Shown: in pieces, positions 1 through 9,431 of the stretch
How the letters are laid out: each line of letters begins with the position of its first letter
Position numbering within the stretch: the first letter of the stretch is position 1
The notes under the pieces: generated by a model
Told to the model about the DNA's origin: nothing
The model's database searches: none
The model's input: the letters and a program-made list of their open reading frames with translations, nothing else
Made by a program: the position numbers and the translations under genes
Assembly (NCBI GenBank): GCA_963735055.1
Contig: CAVTJN010000022.1
Span: 1 to 64,000 of the forward strand
DNA length: 64,000 nucleotides
From: JBBITI01 sp963735055
GTDB taxonomy: Bacteria > Chloroflexota > Dehalococcoidia > Dehalococcoidales > UBA2162
Direction: 5' to 3'

Positions 1-860
1 CCTGATGGCAGTTCCCGACAGGACAAAGACCACCGCGGCCAGGATCACCAGTGCGAAGGGTTGGCGAGCGACTGTCGAATATCGGTCAGCTGCGTCTTGG
101 AGACGTCAAGCGGCGCCTTGGCGAGATGCGAGCGGTCAATGACCGGGGGCTGGCCGCTTTGACTCCCGGACAGACTGGTGACGAAGGCATAGTTGTCGAA
201 CCGGTCGGCGACCGAGTTGATCAACGTGCTGGGGTCAGACACCAGGACAGCCGTGCCCTGCCCGAGCTTGTACACGGCGGCCACGGCGAACGGACCTTTT
301 GGCTCTCCCTCATCGTAGGCGGAGTTTTCGTTGGAATCGAGAAAACTGGAGGCGGAGGAGCGGGCCACGACCGCCGCGTCGGCAGCGCCAATCTATCACC
401 GTGGCGTGGTTCATCAGCACTTCCTCGACCCCGTCTATTCTGGGGCTGAAATCGGTGATTATCGGGCAGCGCCGGATTCTTGTAGCAGAAGAGCGGGTCG
501 AGCAGCGGGTCATGAGAAAAACGGGCTTCGATCCCCAGACTGGCCAGGACCTTATTCCCGTAGCCGAAGTCGTCCATCAGCAGCAGTGTCCCGCCGCCGG
601 TCACAAATCGCTGTATCTCGGCCAGCTCAGGATCCGTATAGTCCAGGTAGGCGATGGCGATCAGCGTCCCGCGGGCCGGCATTGCCGTCCCCAGCGAGTC
701 GATGCTGCTCGCCTGCGACTCCTGGGTGTATCGGCTGATCCCGTTCCACATCTCGTTGGCCGCCATGAAGTCCTGTACCGACGGGAAGAACCAGACACAC
801 ACCAGCGAGATAATCAGCACCAGGATCCCCGACTATCGGCAAGAGCGTCGACGTCTTCAT
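1..860 (-). pseudogene. DUF4350-type membrane protein, partial at left edge, frameshifted
   Basis: The start ATG at 860-858 overlaps the stop of the upstream gene as ATGA. The reading continues off the left edge. An N-terminal membrane segment (GILVLIISLVCVWFF) is followed by a DUF4350-like region with RFVTGGGTLLLMDDFG and then a second hydrophobic stretch encoded at 1-45. The homology runs through several frames: a shift near 835, another near 470-510 (to a frame reading ITDFSPRIDGVEEVLMNHAT) and another near 380 (to SSFLDSNENSAYDEGEPKG). DUF4350 proteins often sit beside MoxR/DUF58/DUF4129 genes. The neighbouring DUF4129-like gene fits, but the rest of such a cluster would lie outside the window. 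No enzymatic role is assigned. The family call rests on recognised motifs only. Confidence 0.6.
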
Positions 861-2828
861 CGCTTGACCAGGTCCTTGACGGTGACTGCCAGCTGGCGGC
901 TTCGCTCGACGTCTGCCGGCGGTGGGCCGGTAACGGGCGTACAGTACCCGTTCGAGCATCCGGGTGAGTGTCATGAACAGGATGACGGCCGGACCCAGGA
1001 CCCGCCGCGTGTCCATGGCATACTCCCGCAACGTCTGCTGCGGTTTCAGCGCCGTCCCGGAGATCTTCGCCACCAGGTCGGCGGCCTGACGGTACCAGTA
1101 GGTGACCTGGCTCTCCGGTCCGCCGTCGCTCCCGCCCTGTCCTTGGGATGGCGCGACCGCTATCGCCTGAACGCCCGCTGTGGGTGTCGAACGGGGTTTC
1201 GAACGGCTGGCGTTGCCGGCGCTTCCCGGGCGCGGGACTTCCGAATCGCTTTCTCAACCGCCGGGGCAGATAGATAGCCCAACACCGCGATGATGATGAC
1301 CAGGGCGCTCCCGTTTACCGCGTTCACCACCAGGATGGCGCGGGAGGCGGTGAGGGGGGCATGCCACGGCTCGGCCGGCGCCACCAGGACCGTGACGTCT
1401 TCATAGCCGACGATTCCGAGGTCGATGCCCCGGTTCACGATTCTGGCCGATAGGGCGCCGTCCGCCTGGCTCCTGACGTTGATATGAGACCGGCCGAAGG
1501 TCAATTCGACCGGAGTCCCCTCCAGCAAACCCAACTCCGAGTATAACCGGCCTTCGATCTTCAGCGTCCCCGGGACGATGATGAACCGGGGCAGGCGCAG
1601 GTCCAGTCGGGGGACGGCCCTGCTTACCGCCAGCGGGACGCTGGCCAGGGACGGAGCGTACCGTCCCGTGGCGGCGGCGGACACCGTTACGGTATGTATA
1701 CCTTCGGTGGCCTCCGGCGGGATATCGAGGCGGAAGGTCGACCCGGCGGCCGCTACCGTCGTGGCGTCCGCCACCGGCTGGCCGTCCAGGTACACCTCAA
1801 CTTCCCGCTTGGCGGGCGCCGGGGCTCCGGCATAGTCAAAGCGTATGTCCAGACCGGTGGGGCGGCCGGGATAGGCCCGGGCCTCCGGTTCGAGCTCAAT
1901 CTTGGCCGGGTAGAACTGGACGCGGAGCCTGACCGCCGGGCTGAGCGACGCCAGGAGCCTGCCTTCGTCGGCCGCCTCGGGGCGGTACAGGGCCTCAACC
2001 GCTATTTCCGGCTGGTACCAGTATGGGATTTCCAGTTCACCCTGGAATTCACCGGCGGCATCCGTCACTACCGTGACGTTTGTCGACGAGTTCAGCAGGA
2101 TGTCGACGTCTCTTTGGGCCAGCGGTCCGTGGGGGGAGGTGAGCGTCCCCTGGAAGCTGATCGTGTCGCCCACGAAACCCGTCATCGGCTCCAAAGACAG
2201 CACGATTTCCGTCCGGTCGGGTCGCTCCGCCACCGGCAAACGGGAAAGGTCGATGGCTTCGATCGCGGCCGCCAGCATCTGTCCGTAGAGGGCAACATTC
2301 TGCCGGACCCGGTCGATCCGGTCCAGGACCTCCCGGTATGACCCTTTCAGGTCGCTGCCGTCCGGCAGCGCGTCCACGTCGAACGCACGGCCGCCGGCGG
2401 TGACGGCGCGTTCGATCCGGGTCAGTTCGCCGCTGCGCCGCGGCGAGGTTGTTTGATATCCCGGCCGTAATGTCGGCGGCTTCATCGAGGCGCCGCTGCT
2501 CCAGCATCGTTCTTACCCGGTCCATATCCGGGTCCATTTGCGTCATCAGTCGGTTGAGACTGGTAGCGGACCCGGCGAAGTCGCCCGCCGCCGCTTCCAG
2601 GTTGAGCGGGACATTGGCCCACGGCGCCTTGCTCAGTATCTCCGCCGCGGCGTTGGCGTCCTTGAGTACAATGGCATCCAGGGCGCCGGCAAAGTACTGG
2701 AAGAGGGCCAGGCCGCTGAACACCGGCGTTACCGTCTCCGGGTTTTCGTGGGGCGTGGCTGCCAGCGCCGCCGTGGCGCCGGTCAGCAGCAGGGCGGCGC
2801 TGCCGGCTATCGCCATCACTCTGATCAT
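857..2828 (-). pseudogene. Exported Ig-like/DUF4129 membrane protein, frameshifted
   Basis: The N-terminus (start 2828) is a clear signal peptide, MIRVMAIAGSAALLLTGATA. It leads into a helical region, then a long stretch of beta-rich Ig-like or carboxypeptidase-regulatory-like repeats (about 2300-1400), a membrane segment (ALVIIIAVLGYLSAPAV) and a C-terminal cytoplasmic part like DUF4129, containing SQVTYWYRQAADLVAKI and YAMDTRRVLGPAVI. Three frames are needed: 2828 to about 2430, about 2430 to 1180, and about 1175 to 930, with a last shift giving VTVKDLVKR and stop at 857. The shift near 2430 lies in a GC-rich GCGGCGCAGCGGCG tract. The gene overlaps the DUF4350 start by ATGA, which supports this reading of the end. 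The function is unknown; cell-envelope location is inferred. Confidence 0.6.
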
Positions 2829-2849
2829 TAGCCAACGCCTGCCACCGCT

Positions 2850-3108
2850 TCATGTTCCGGTCAGGATCTCCGCAACCTTGATCGCTACCACAACCATGAA
2901 AGCGGCGAAAAGGACGACGCCGATGGCATTGAGCGCCGCCCGGGCGCGCGGGTTGAGGTACACCTGCAGCAGGGTTAATGGCCAGGAAGGCGATCACGTT
3001 CAAAGTGAAATAGAGCGTGATGTCTTTCTGGCCGGCGAAGGCCAGGATGGCGTTGATGGCCGAGGCCGCCACCATCAGCCATATTATGTAGCGCCGGTAC
3101 GTGCTCAA
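2850..3108 (-). pseudogene. Small two- or three-helix membrane protein, frameshifted
   Basis: A TTG start at 3108 overlaps the stop of the upstream gene (TTGA). The product begins STYRRYIIWLMVAASAINAI and has hydrophobic segments consistent with two or three membrane helices, ending AAFMVVVAIKVAEILTGT with stop TGA at 2852-2850. A one-base shift near 2975 separates the first half from the second. It is about 85 residues long and I do not recognise a family. Its position between two envelope proteins in one operon suggests a membrane role only. Confidence 0.45.
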
Positions 3109-3842
3109 GACAGCACCTCGAGCACGATGCGGCCCTTCCCCTTCTTGAAGGTCTCCTCTTTGATTCGGATCGCCTTGCCCAGCGCCTCGCTCGACACCGC
3201 GGCCACGATTGAGGCAATCGGACTGCCCAGGCAGCGGTAGTACCAGGCGTCCTCGAAGTCGAGCCGGGCGCCGTCCACCTCGATCTCCACCCGGTCGGCG
3301 GCCAGACTGACGTTGACCGCGCTGGCGATATCGAGCACCCCGATCAGCAGGTAGCTGGCCGCCTGCTGGATCTCGTCGCCGGTGGGTCCGGGTTTGGTTT
3401 CGATCATGCCCACGTTGATGCTGCCGGGCGTGGCCACCGCGATCGCCATGTCGCCCGGGTTGGCGCCGTACCGGACGATCAGCCGTCCCGGGATGTTCTC
3501 TTTGAGCCATTGGACCGGCCGGTCGTCGCCGATCGGGATCAGCGCCTGCGGCCGGCCGCCCCGGCTGGCTGCGGGGAGATAGACCGCCTTGTTTTTCAAG
3601 CCCAGTTCTTCAATCAGCGCCGATGTATTCTCCATCCCCGTTCTCAGGATCAGCTGGCAGGCCTCCGGCGAGAGATAGGGGCGGGTGTTGGCCAGCGCAA
3701 TGCAGGCGAAGCCGATCATGATGGCGGACAGGCCCATGGCGGTGAGCGGTACCGAAGAGACAACGAAATAGGAGACCGGCGCGAATATGGCGCCGGCCAC
3801 ACAAAGTGAAATCCCCAGTAACCGATACGGCCGGCCGCTCAA
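3105..3842 (-). CDS. Membrane-anchored conserved hypothetical protein
   Basis: This is an intact reading frame of 245 residues. The TTG start at 3842 follows a GGAGGG ribosome site. Two membrane helices lie at about residues 7-30 and 33-50, followed by a soluble domain with PEACQLILRTGMENTSALIEE and later INVGMIETKPGPTGDEIQQA. It is the first gene after the promoter at 3921-3949 and heads the operon that continues through the DUF4129-like and DUF4350-like genes. No catalytic motif is visible and no function is assigned. Confidence 0.65.
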   Translation of the reverse strand: MSGRPYRLLGISLCVAGAIFAPVSYFVVSSVPLTAMGLSAIMIGFACIALANTRPYLSPEACQLILRTGMENTSALIEELGLKNKAVYLPAASRGGRPQALIPIGDDRPVQWLKENIPGRLIVRYGANPGDMAIAVATPGSINVGMIETKPGPTGDEIQQAASYLLIGVLDIASAVNVSLAADRVEIEVDGARLDFEDAWYYRCLGSPIASIVAAVSSEALGKAIRIKEETFKKGKGRIVLEVLS

Positions 3843-3920
3843 CGTGACCCTCCAACCTCACCATTGGTCGACCAGACAGCGCAATCGAGGCAAGGGCAAG
3901 TCCGGGCGACGACAGGGACA

Positions 3921-3949
3921 ATTCTACTGCCGGCCTTAGTTCGAGTCAA
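3921..3949 (-). promoter_or_regulatory. Sigma-70 promoter of the 3.8-1 kb operon
   Basis: On the minus strand the sequence reads TTGACT, a 17-base spacer, then TAGAAT. The -35 box is at 3949-3944 and the -10 box at 3926-3921. It lies about 80 bases upstream of the TTG start at 3842. It matches consensus well for this genome, where TTGACA-17-TAGAAT also precedes tRNA-Phe. Confidence 0.65.
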
Positions 3950-3969
3950 TTGAGTATAATAGTACTCAA
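3950..3969. promoter_or_regulatory. Palindromic site next to the promoter in the 3843-4207 intergenic gap
   Basis: A perfect inverted repeat with arms TTGAGTA and TACTCAA and a 6-base centre, TAATAG, directly abuts the -35 box of the minus promoter. It also contains a plus-strand TATAAT (3955-3960) without a good -35. It could be an operator or part of a divergent promoter. The rest of the gap (3970-4207) shows only the GGGGGAGGG ribosome site of the next gene. Confidence 0.4.
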
Positions 3970-4207
3970 CGTCGTGTACCGTTCCCCTGCCCTTGACCGT
4001 GTTCGCAGCATGACGTACTATGGGGCAACTGCAACTTGAGGTGCGCGGGACAAGGGGCGCCGGCGGGGCGCCGGAAATTGGGACAGACGCAAATCATGTG
4101 AGCATGGGACGCGGTCGTCTTTCGCGGCGCCGCGCCCGGTAAGAGGTTGGTAAGACGGGTCGTGTTAGGATCAAGGACGACATCAGTAAGGGGGAGGGTT
4201 AGGGAAG

Positions 4208-5014
4208 ATGCGCAAAGCCCCATCCGTTTCCAGGGGTGATCGCATTCTGGCACGCATCGAGGTTGACCAACCAGGTGGATTGCCAAAGCCTGCGGTCGGG
4301 ACTACTATCAGCGTTGTGATCCCCGCTTTGAACGAGAAAGAAGGTATTGCCCAGACAATCTCCAGCGTACCCATGGGCGAACTCGAGGAGATGGGGTACG
4401 GCGTTCAAGTCCTGGTGGTGGACAACGGCTCGACTGATGGCACGGCTGACTTGGCCATGAGGGCGGGGGCGGACGTGGTGTGCCAGCCGAAACGGGGATA
4501 CGGGTCGGCGCTGAAGGCGGGGTTTGCTGAGGCCAGGGGCGACATCATTGTCACCGGCGACGCCGACGGCACGTACCCGCTTCACGACATCCCCCGGCTG
4601 GTCGGAGTGCTGGTAACTGAAAATCTCGATTTCTTGACTACAAATCGTTTCGCCCTGATGGACGAGGGGGCCATGTCCGGCCGCAACAGACTGGGTAATG
4701 CTGTCCTGAGTCTGGCAACAAGGGTGTTGTTTCGCATTGATCTCTTGGATTCGCAGTCCGGGATGTGGGTTTTCAGGAAGGTCCTGTTGAATCGGCTGTC
4801 GGTGGAATCGGATTCCATGGCCTTCTCGCAGGAGCTCAAAATAGAGGCCTGCTGCAGCTCAGGCTGCCGCTGGAAGGAAGTGCCCATTAACTACCGGCCT
4901 CGTCTGGGGAAGGTCAAGTTGAAGGTTTGGCGAGATGGGTTCGGCAACCTCTTCCAGTTGATCAGGAAGAGGGCTCGGTCCCGATTCACTATCGAGGGCC
5001 CCTCCGCAAATTGA
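4208..5014 (+). CDS. Family 2 glycosyltransferase (dolichyl-phosphate mannose synthase-like)
   Basis: Intact, 268 residues. The GT-A fold is shown by ISVVIPALNEKEGI (about residues 34-47), VLVVDNGSTDGTADLA and the nucleotide-sugar/metal motif GDADGTYP (117-124, DxD). A DSQSGMWVFR segment and a basic C-terminus without a long membrane region resemble polyprenyl-phosphate hexose synthases. By family it would transfer a sugar from a nucleotide sugar to a lipid phosphate or a growing glycan at the inner face of the membrane. It is the first gene of the polysaccharide cluster. The remnant of a second copy of its tail follows immediately. The exact sugar is unknown. Confidence 0.85.
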   Translation: MRKAPSVSRGDRILARIEVDQPGGLPKPAVGTTISVVIPALNEKEGIAQTISSVPMGELEEMGYGVQVLVVDNGSTDGTADLAMRAGADVVCQPKRGYGSALKAGFAEARGDIIVTGDADGTYPLHDIPRLVGVLVTENLDFLTTNRFALMDEGAMSGRNRLGNAVLSLATRVLFRIDLLDSQSGMWVFRKVLLNRLSVESDSMAFSQELKIEACCSSGCRWKEVPINYRPRLGKVKLKVWRDGFGNLFQLIRKRARSRFTIEGPSAN

Positions 5015-5082
5015 AATTACGGACGTTTCGAGACGGTCTTGCCAATATGGTCTACCTTCTCAGGAAGAGGACTAGACGTTAG
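5002..5082 (+). pseudogene. Remnant of the C-terminus of a second GT2 gene
   Basis: In a frame different from the upstream GT2, codons ending at TAG 5080-5082 read KLRTFRDGLANMVYLLRKR. This closely parallels KVWRDGFGNLFQLIRKRAR at the end of the intact GT2. About 26 codons survive, overlapping the end of the intact gene by 13 bases. This looks like what is left after recombination between two tandem GT2 genes. Confidence 0.6.
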
Positions 5083-5085
5083 AAA

Positions 5086-6063
5086 ATGCATGATCCGTAT
5101 GTTTCGGTAGTGATCCCGACGCTGAACGCGGGAGGACTTGGTTGGTCGTTGCCTGGCAAGCCTCAATAGCCTGGAGTACCCGCGAGATAAGTTCGAAATC
5201 CTGATTATAGACGGCATGTCCACAGACCTCACGGCGGAAATCGCGCGTAAGCTGGGGGGCCAAAGTGGTGCCCAATCCAGGTATCAGAGTGGTGTCTGCG
5301 TGTAACCGCGGGTTAGAGGCAGCTCGTGGTCAATTGGTCGCATTCTCCGATGCCGATTGCGTGATGGGAAAGGGATGGCTTACAAATTGCGTCAAGTATT
5401 TCGGGGACGAAAGGGTTGCCGCAGTCGGGGGACCGAATCTTGTTCCCGCAGATGATAGTTCTTTCGCCAGGGCCACGGGTGTCATCTTCGATATGGCATT
5501 TGCCTGGGGAGGCGGCGCCCCGACGAGACAGTATTCGTGGGTTATTGAATCTCGGGCGCATGGCTCCAATGCAATCTATCGAACCAGCGCGCTGCGCGAA
5601 GTTATGCCGGTCGATGAAGCGATTCGGGAAGGCGAGGACGTTGTCATGAACGCAGCTCTTGAGCGGCTCGGGTACAAGCTGTTATATGTTCCCGATGTTG
5701 TGGTCTACCACTATCGCCGCACCACTCCGCGGTAGGTGGTGGCGCCAGATGCGTACATACGGATTGGCAAAAGTCATAATGCACCGGAAGATGAAGGGGA
5801 CTGTAACCCCCGTTCAGGCTTTGCTGGGTATGAGTATTCCAATCGTGGTGGTCGGGGGGGCGGCTCTGGCAATATTTGATGTAGGTCTTGCCGCGTGGGG
5901 GTTGCTGGGACTCTTGTGGTAGGTACAATTGGGTCATTTCTCCTGGGTTTGGCCAAGTCGAAGTGCCTTGGGTGTGGCTGTTAGGATGCCCGTGGCAGTC
6001 GCGATGATGCCGACAGCCTGGTCATGGGGATTCCTGGGAGAGCTACTGAGGGGGAAGCGGTGA
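5086..6063 (+). pseudogene. Family 2 glycosyltransferase with C-terminal membrane segments, frameshifted
   Basis: The ATG at 5086 opens MHDPYVSVVIPTLNAG. Homology then moves through other frames: GRCLASLNSLEYPRDKFEIL (from about 5130), KVVPNPGIRVVSACNRGLEAA (from about 5258), then the long segment to 5735 with AFSDADC (DxD), AVGGPN and GEDVVMNAAL. It continues in a shifted frame with RQMRTYGLAKVIMHRKMKGT and membrane helices, and ends WSWGFLGELLRGKR at 6061-6063. The shift at 5252-5258 is in a G6 run where G5 would restore the frame. By family this would be a processive or membrane-associated glycosyltransferase of polysaccharide synthesis. As read, it cannot give one product. Confidence 0.7.
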
Positions 6064-6082
6064 GGGCAGGAGAAGGTCGAGA

Positions 6083-7495
6083 ATGAGAGTCTTGTTGCTG
6101 GCTCCTCCGTTTGTCCCCAGATTCATGCGCAATGCGCGCTGGGACGTCATTGGCATTGGTGGTAGTGACTGGTACCCCATCTACCTGGGCTATTGCACGG
6201 GTTTGCTGGAGAGAGAGGGGCATCAAACGAAGCTTCTCGATGCGCAGGTAGACAATCTAACTCATGAGGAGACCTATTCGGCGGTCCGAAGCTTCGGGCC
6301 CGATCTCACTGTCGTCTACTTTTCGTGGAAGAGCATGGACAATGACGGATGGCTGCCCAGAAGATAAAGGATCTTACCGGTAGCAGGATCATGTTTGTCG
6401 GCCCTTCAGCTTCGATCAGTCTCAGAAGCGGTACTGGAAAGATCGCCTGCCGTGGATTGCCTGGCTAGGGGCGAGTTCGATTTTGCTGTCTTGGAACTGG
6501 CCAACAAAGTCTCCCCCAATATGGTCAGAGGACTGGTCTGGAGAGACCCTGCGGGCAGAACATGCTCGAACCCGGAAAGACCCCCGGTGACTTCTGATGA
6601 ACTCGATAAGCTCCCTTTCATAAGTGATGTCTACAGGCGTCACCTTAATATCAACAACTATCATCAGACGGGTCACCAGCATCCTTTTGTCGACATGTTT
6701 ACTGGCAGGGGGTGTTCTTGGGGGCGATGCACTTTCTGCCTCTGGCCGGCTACCATCAACAAGGGTGGCACTTATCGCACGAGGAAGATTGAAGGCGTCA
6801 TCGAAGAATTCAGATTCATTCGCTCAGAGATGCCCTACATCAAGGAAATATTTCTCCAGGACGACACTCTGCCGAAGGAGCGGGCCATCGAGCTTTCGGA
6901 GGCCATAATTGCCGCCGGGCTAATGGTATGCTGGAGTTGCTATTCCAGGGCCAACCTGGACCTGGCCACATTGAAGCTGATGAAGAAGGCAGGGTGCCGG
7001 ACCATGCACGTCGGATTTGAAAGCTCGAATCCCGAGCTGCTCAAGTTGATGAAGAAGGGGGTCAGCGCCGCCGGAATGGAGGAATTTGCCCGCAACGCCA
7101 ATAAGGCAGGCTTATATATAGTAGCTGATTTCCTGACGGGTCTCCCTGGTGAGACGGTGGAAACGATCAAGGCAACTGCGGCATGGGCGCGTAAACTCCC
7201 TGTCCAACGCTACACATTCAGCTTGCCCAAGCCGTATCCCGAAACTCCCCTCTATCTATGGCTCCAGGAACACAATTCTATCAAAGACGGGCACCCCAAT
7301 TACCCCGGCCTATCGGCTGAGGATATTTATGAATGGAACAAGTGGTCTTACCGTCAGGTCTACATGAGCCCCGATTACTTCTTCCGGATGCTGACGAAGC
7401 CCAGAGAATGGGACCGCATTGCGAGGTCCGCGGTCCACGCTCTTCCTTACTTTCTGAACAAAGAACCGAGCGACTTTCGGAACCTTGAATGGTGA
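6083..7495 (+). pseudogene. Cobalamin-binding radical SAM protein (BchE/HpnJ-like), frameshifted
   Basis: The N-terminal segment (6083-6367) is a B12-binding-like Rossmann domain, RVLLLAPPFVPRF to LTVVYFSWKSM. After shifts near 6350 and 6410 the long frame to 7495 carries the radical SAM domain. Its iron-sulfur motif is GRGCSWGRCTFC (C-x4-C-x2-C, codons at 6713, 6728 and 6737), followed by FLQDDTLPKERAIELSEAI and TMHVGFESSNPELLKLMKKG. Such enzymes carry out methylation, rearrangement or other radical chemistry on lipids, sugars or tetrapyrroles. In a glycan cluster, modification of a lipid or sugar is likely, but the substrate is unknown. The downstream half is long and intact, so the gene may be functional if the shifts are sequence errors. 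Confidence 0.75.
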
Positions 7496-7521
7496 TCTTC
7501 GGGCGGTGACTTGAGGACCCG

Positions 7522-8274
7522 ATGAATTACATTTCCAGGTGCGAAGTCGAAATGGACCCCGAAGCCCCCCATGGGCAGAGGCGAGTGGCTCTTACGCTAT
7601 CATTGCTTAGGACCTACGGAGTGAGGGCCAAATCGCTGACTTGACATAGGCTGTTCGGACGGCACATATACGGTAAGGATCGGCCAAGCTATCGGCGCGA
7701 CCGATATTTACGGGATCGATCTAAGCGAGGATGCCCTAGAGAGAGCGCGTTCTCGTGGCATTCGGACCATTCGACTGGATGTTGACGGGACCATATTACC
7801 TTTTGGAGATGACCAAATCGATTTCATTTACTGTTCTGAGGTCATTGAGCACGTCTCTAACACCGATATGCTCATAGGCGAGATACGGAGGGTATTGAAG
7901 CCAAGAGGTTTTCTCGTCATCATGCACGCCCAATTTGGCATCTTGGGTCAACCGGGCAGTATTACTTATGGGATGGCAACCGATATACACAGAGGTCAGC
8001 TACTTAAAGTACTTCGGATCGCCGTTTGGATACAGCCGTGGCCATCCAGTGGGGCACGTACGGCTTTTACACTTGGGGCTCTCGACGAATTCTTGACTGA
8101 CAACGGCTTGTCCTGACGAGAACCAAGGGGTGTGCTGCGTTGGAACACCCACTCCTTAGAGGTTTGGACTCAGTGTTGTCTTCGGTGTGTCCTGGTTTGG
8201 CGACGGGTTTGCTCTGCCTTTGCCGGAAGAGGGCGAGTCGCCTGAGACATAGATTCGGTTTAGTCGATCTATGA
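7522..8274 (+). pseudogene. SAM-dependent methyltransferase (class I), frameshifted
   Basis: The ATG at 7522 follows a GAGGA site. Motif I is recognisable across breaks near 7615-7655 as ADL...CSDGTYTVRIGQ. It is followed by YGIDLSEDALERARSRGI, DFIYCSEVIEHVSNTDML and EIRRVLKPRGFLVIMHAQ, the normal order for a class I methyltransferase. After another shift near 8110 the tail ends GLATGLLCLCRKRA with stop TGA 8272-8274, overlapping the next start as ATGA. It probably methylates a sugar or lipid of the surface glycan. The substrate is inferred from context only. Confidence 0.65.
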
Positions 8275-9425
8275 AGATTCTGATTGGCAGTGACCTGTTC
8301 TACCCAATTCTTTACACGGGTGGCGAAGTACATACCTTCAATGTCGCCCGCTGGCTCGTTAAATTCGGCCACGAGGTCACGGTCATTGCGGCTAAGACTG
8401 CCTTCAACGCTGAAGATATTGCCGGTCTGAAAGACCAAGAGACTGTGGACGGTGTGACAATTATCAGGACTCAAACTCCCTACAATCGTTCGGCTCTGTT
8501 CTAAGCTCAGTTGCTTCGATGAGAGAGATGTATTCGCTGGTAAAACATCGTATTATGCGAGGCGAGGCAGACGTGATTTTGGCGGTTAAGCCGCGAACAT
8601 ACCTACCGTTTTTCCTGGCAGCCCACGGGAAGGTCCCATGTGTTGCGCTCATCCACGACCTGTACACAAGGCGGTTTGTTGGCTGGGCAGGCTGGGCCTT
8701 GCAGACCTTCACGCTACGGCTGCGGTATGATCACATCCTGACTGTTTCGGACAGCGTCAAACAAAGACTATCAAAACACTTCCCTTCCGAACGGGTGAGT
8801 GTAGTCTACAATGGGATCAATTTGGATGATGTGGACTCCGTGACAGCAGAGCCCAAGAAAGCCAGCCAGGTTGTGTTTGTAGGGAACCTACAGCCCCACA
8901 AGAACATTATGGATGCCATCAGGGCTATCGAAGTGGCCCACGAGCAGATCAAGGGGATCGAACTCGATCATCGTCAGTACCGGAGGTCCTGAGGAGCCTC
9001 TGGTGAAAGCCGTATGTAAAGAGAAGCCGTTCATTAAGTATGTTGGCAGGGTTTCTGATTCTGAAAAGTTACGCTTGTTGAAGGAATCCTCTTTGCTTGT
9101 CCTACCGAGTTCGGCTGAAGGCTTCGGACTTGTGTTAATCGAGTCGCTGAGTTGTGGCACGCCCTTTGTGGCGTACGACATCCCCGCGGTGCGGGAAGTC
9201 TCCAATCTTACCAGGGGCGGGGTCTTGGTGTCTCATCGGGATTGGAATGCACTGGCACGCCAGATTGTCTCGTTGCTTAGAGATGTCCCAAGGGCATCAG
9301 GGCTCGCGAAAGACGGTCGCAGATATGTTGAGGACAACTTTACCTGGGAGCTAGTGGCGATGCGTCAACAGGAAGTGCTCCAGAGGTTGTCTCGACGGAC
9401 GAGCGGCGAGAGGTCGCGAAGCTGA
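8271..9425 (+). pseudogene. Family 4 glycosyltransferase (GT-B fold), frameshifted
   Basis: Three frame segments join end to end: 8271-8504 (MKILIGSDLFYPILYTGGEV), about 8505-8965 (LIHDLYTRRFVGWAGWALQ, VVYNGINLDDV, VFVGNLQPHKN) and about 8965-9425 (YVGRVSDSEKLRLLKES). The C-terminal donor-site motif EGFGLVLIE is a perfect E-x7-E of GT4 enzymes. Family members transfer a sugar from a nucleotide donor during polysaccharide or glycolipid assembly in the cytoplasm. Shifts lie near 8500 and 8965. It starts inside the stop of the methyltransferase gene, so the two were translationally coupled. Confidence 0.75.
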
Positions 9426-9431
9426 CACCGT

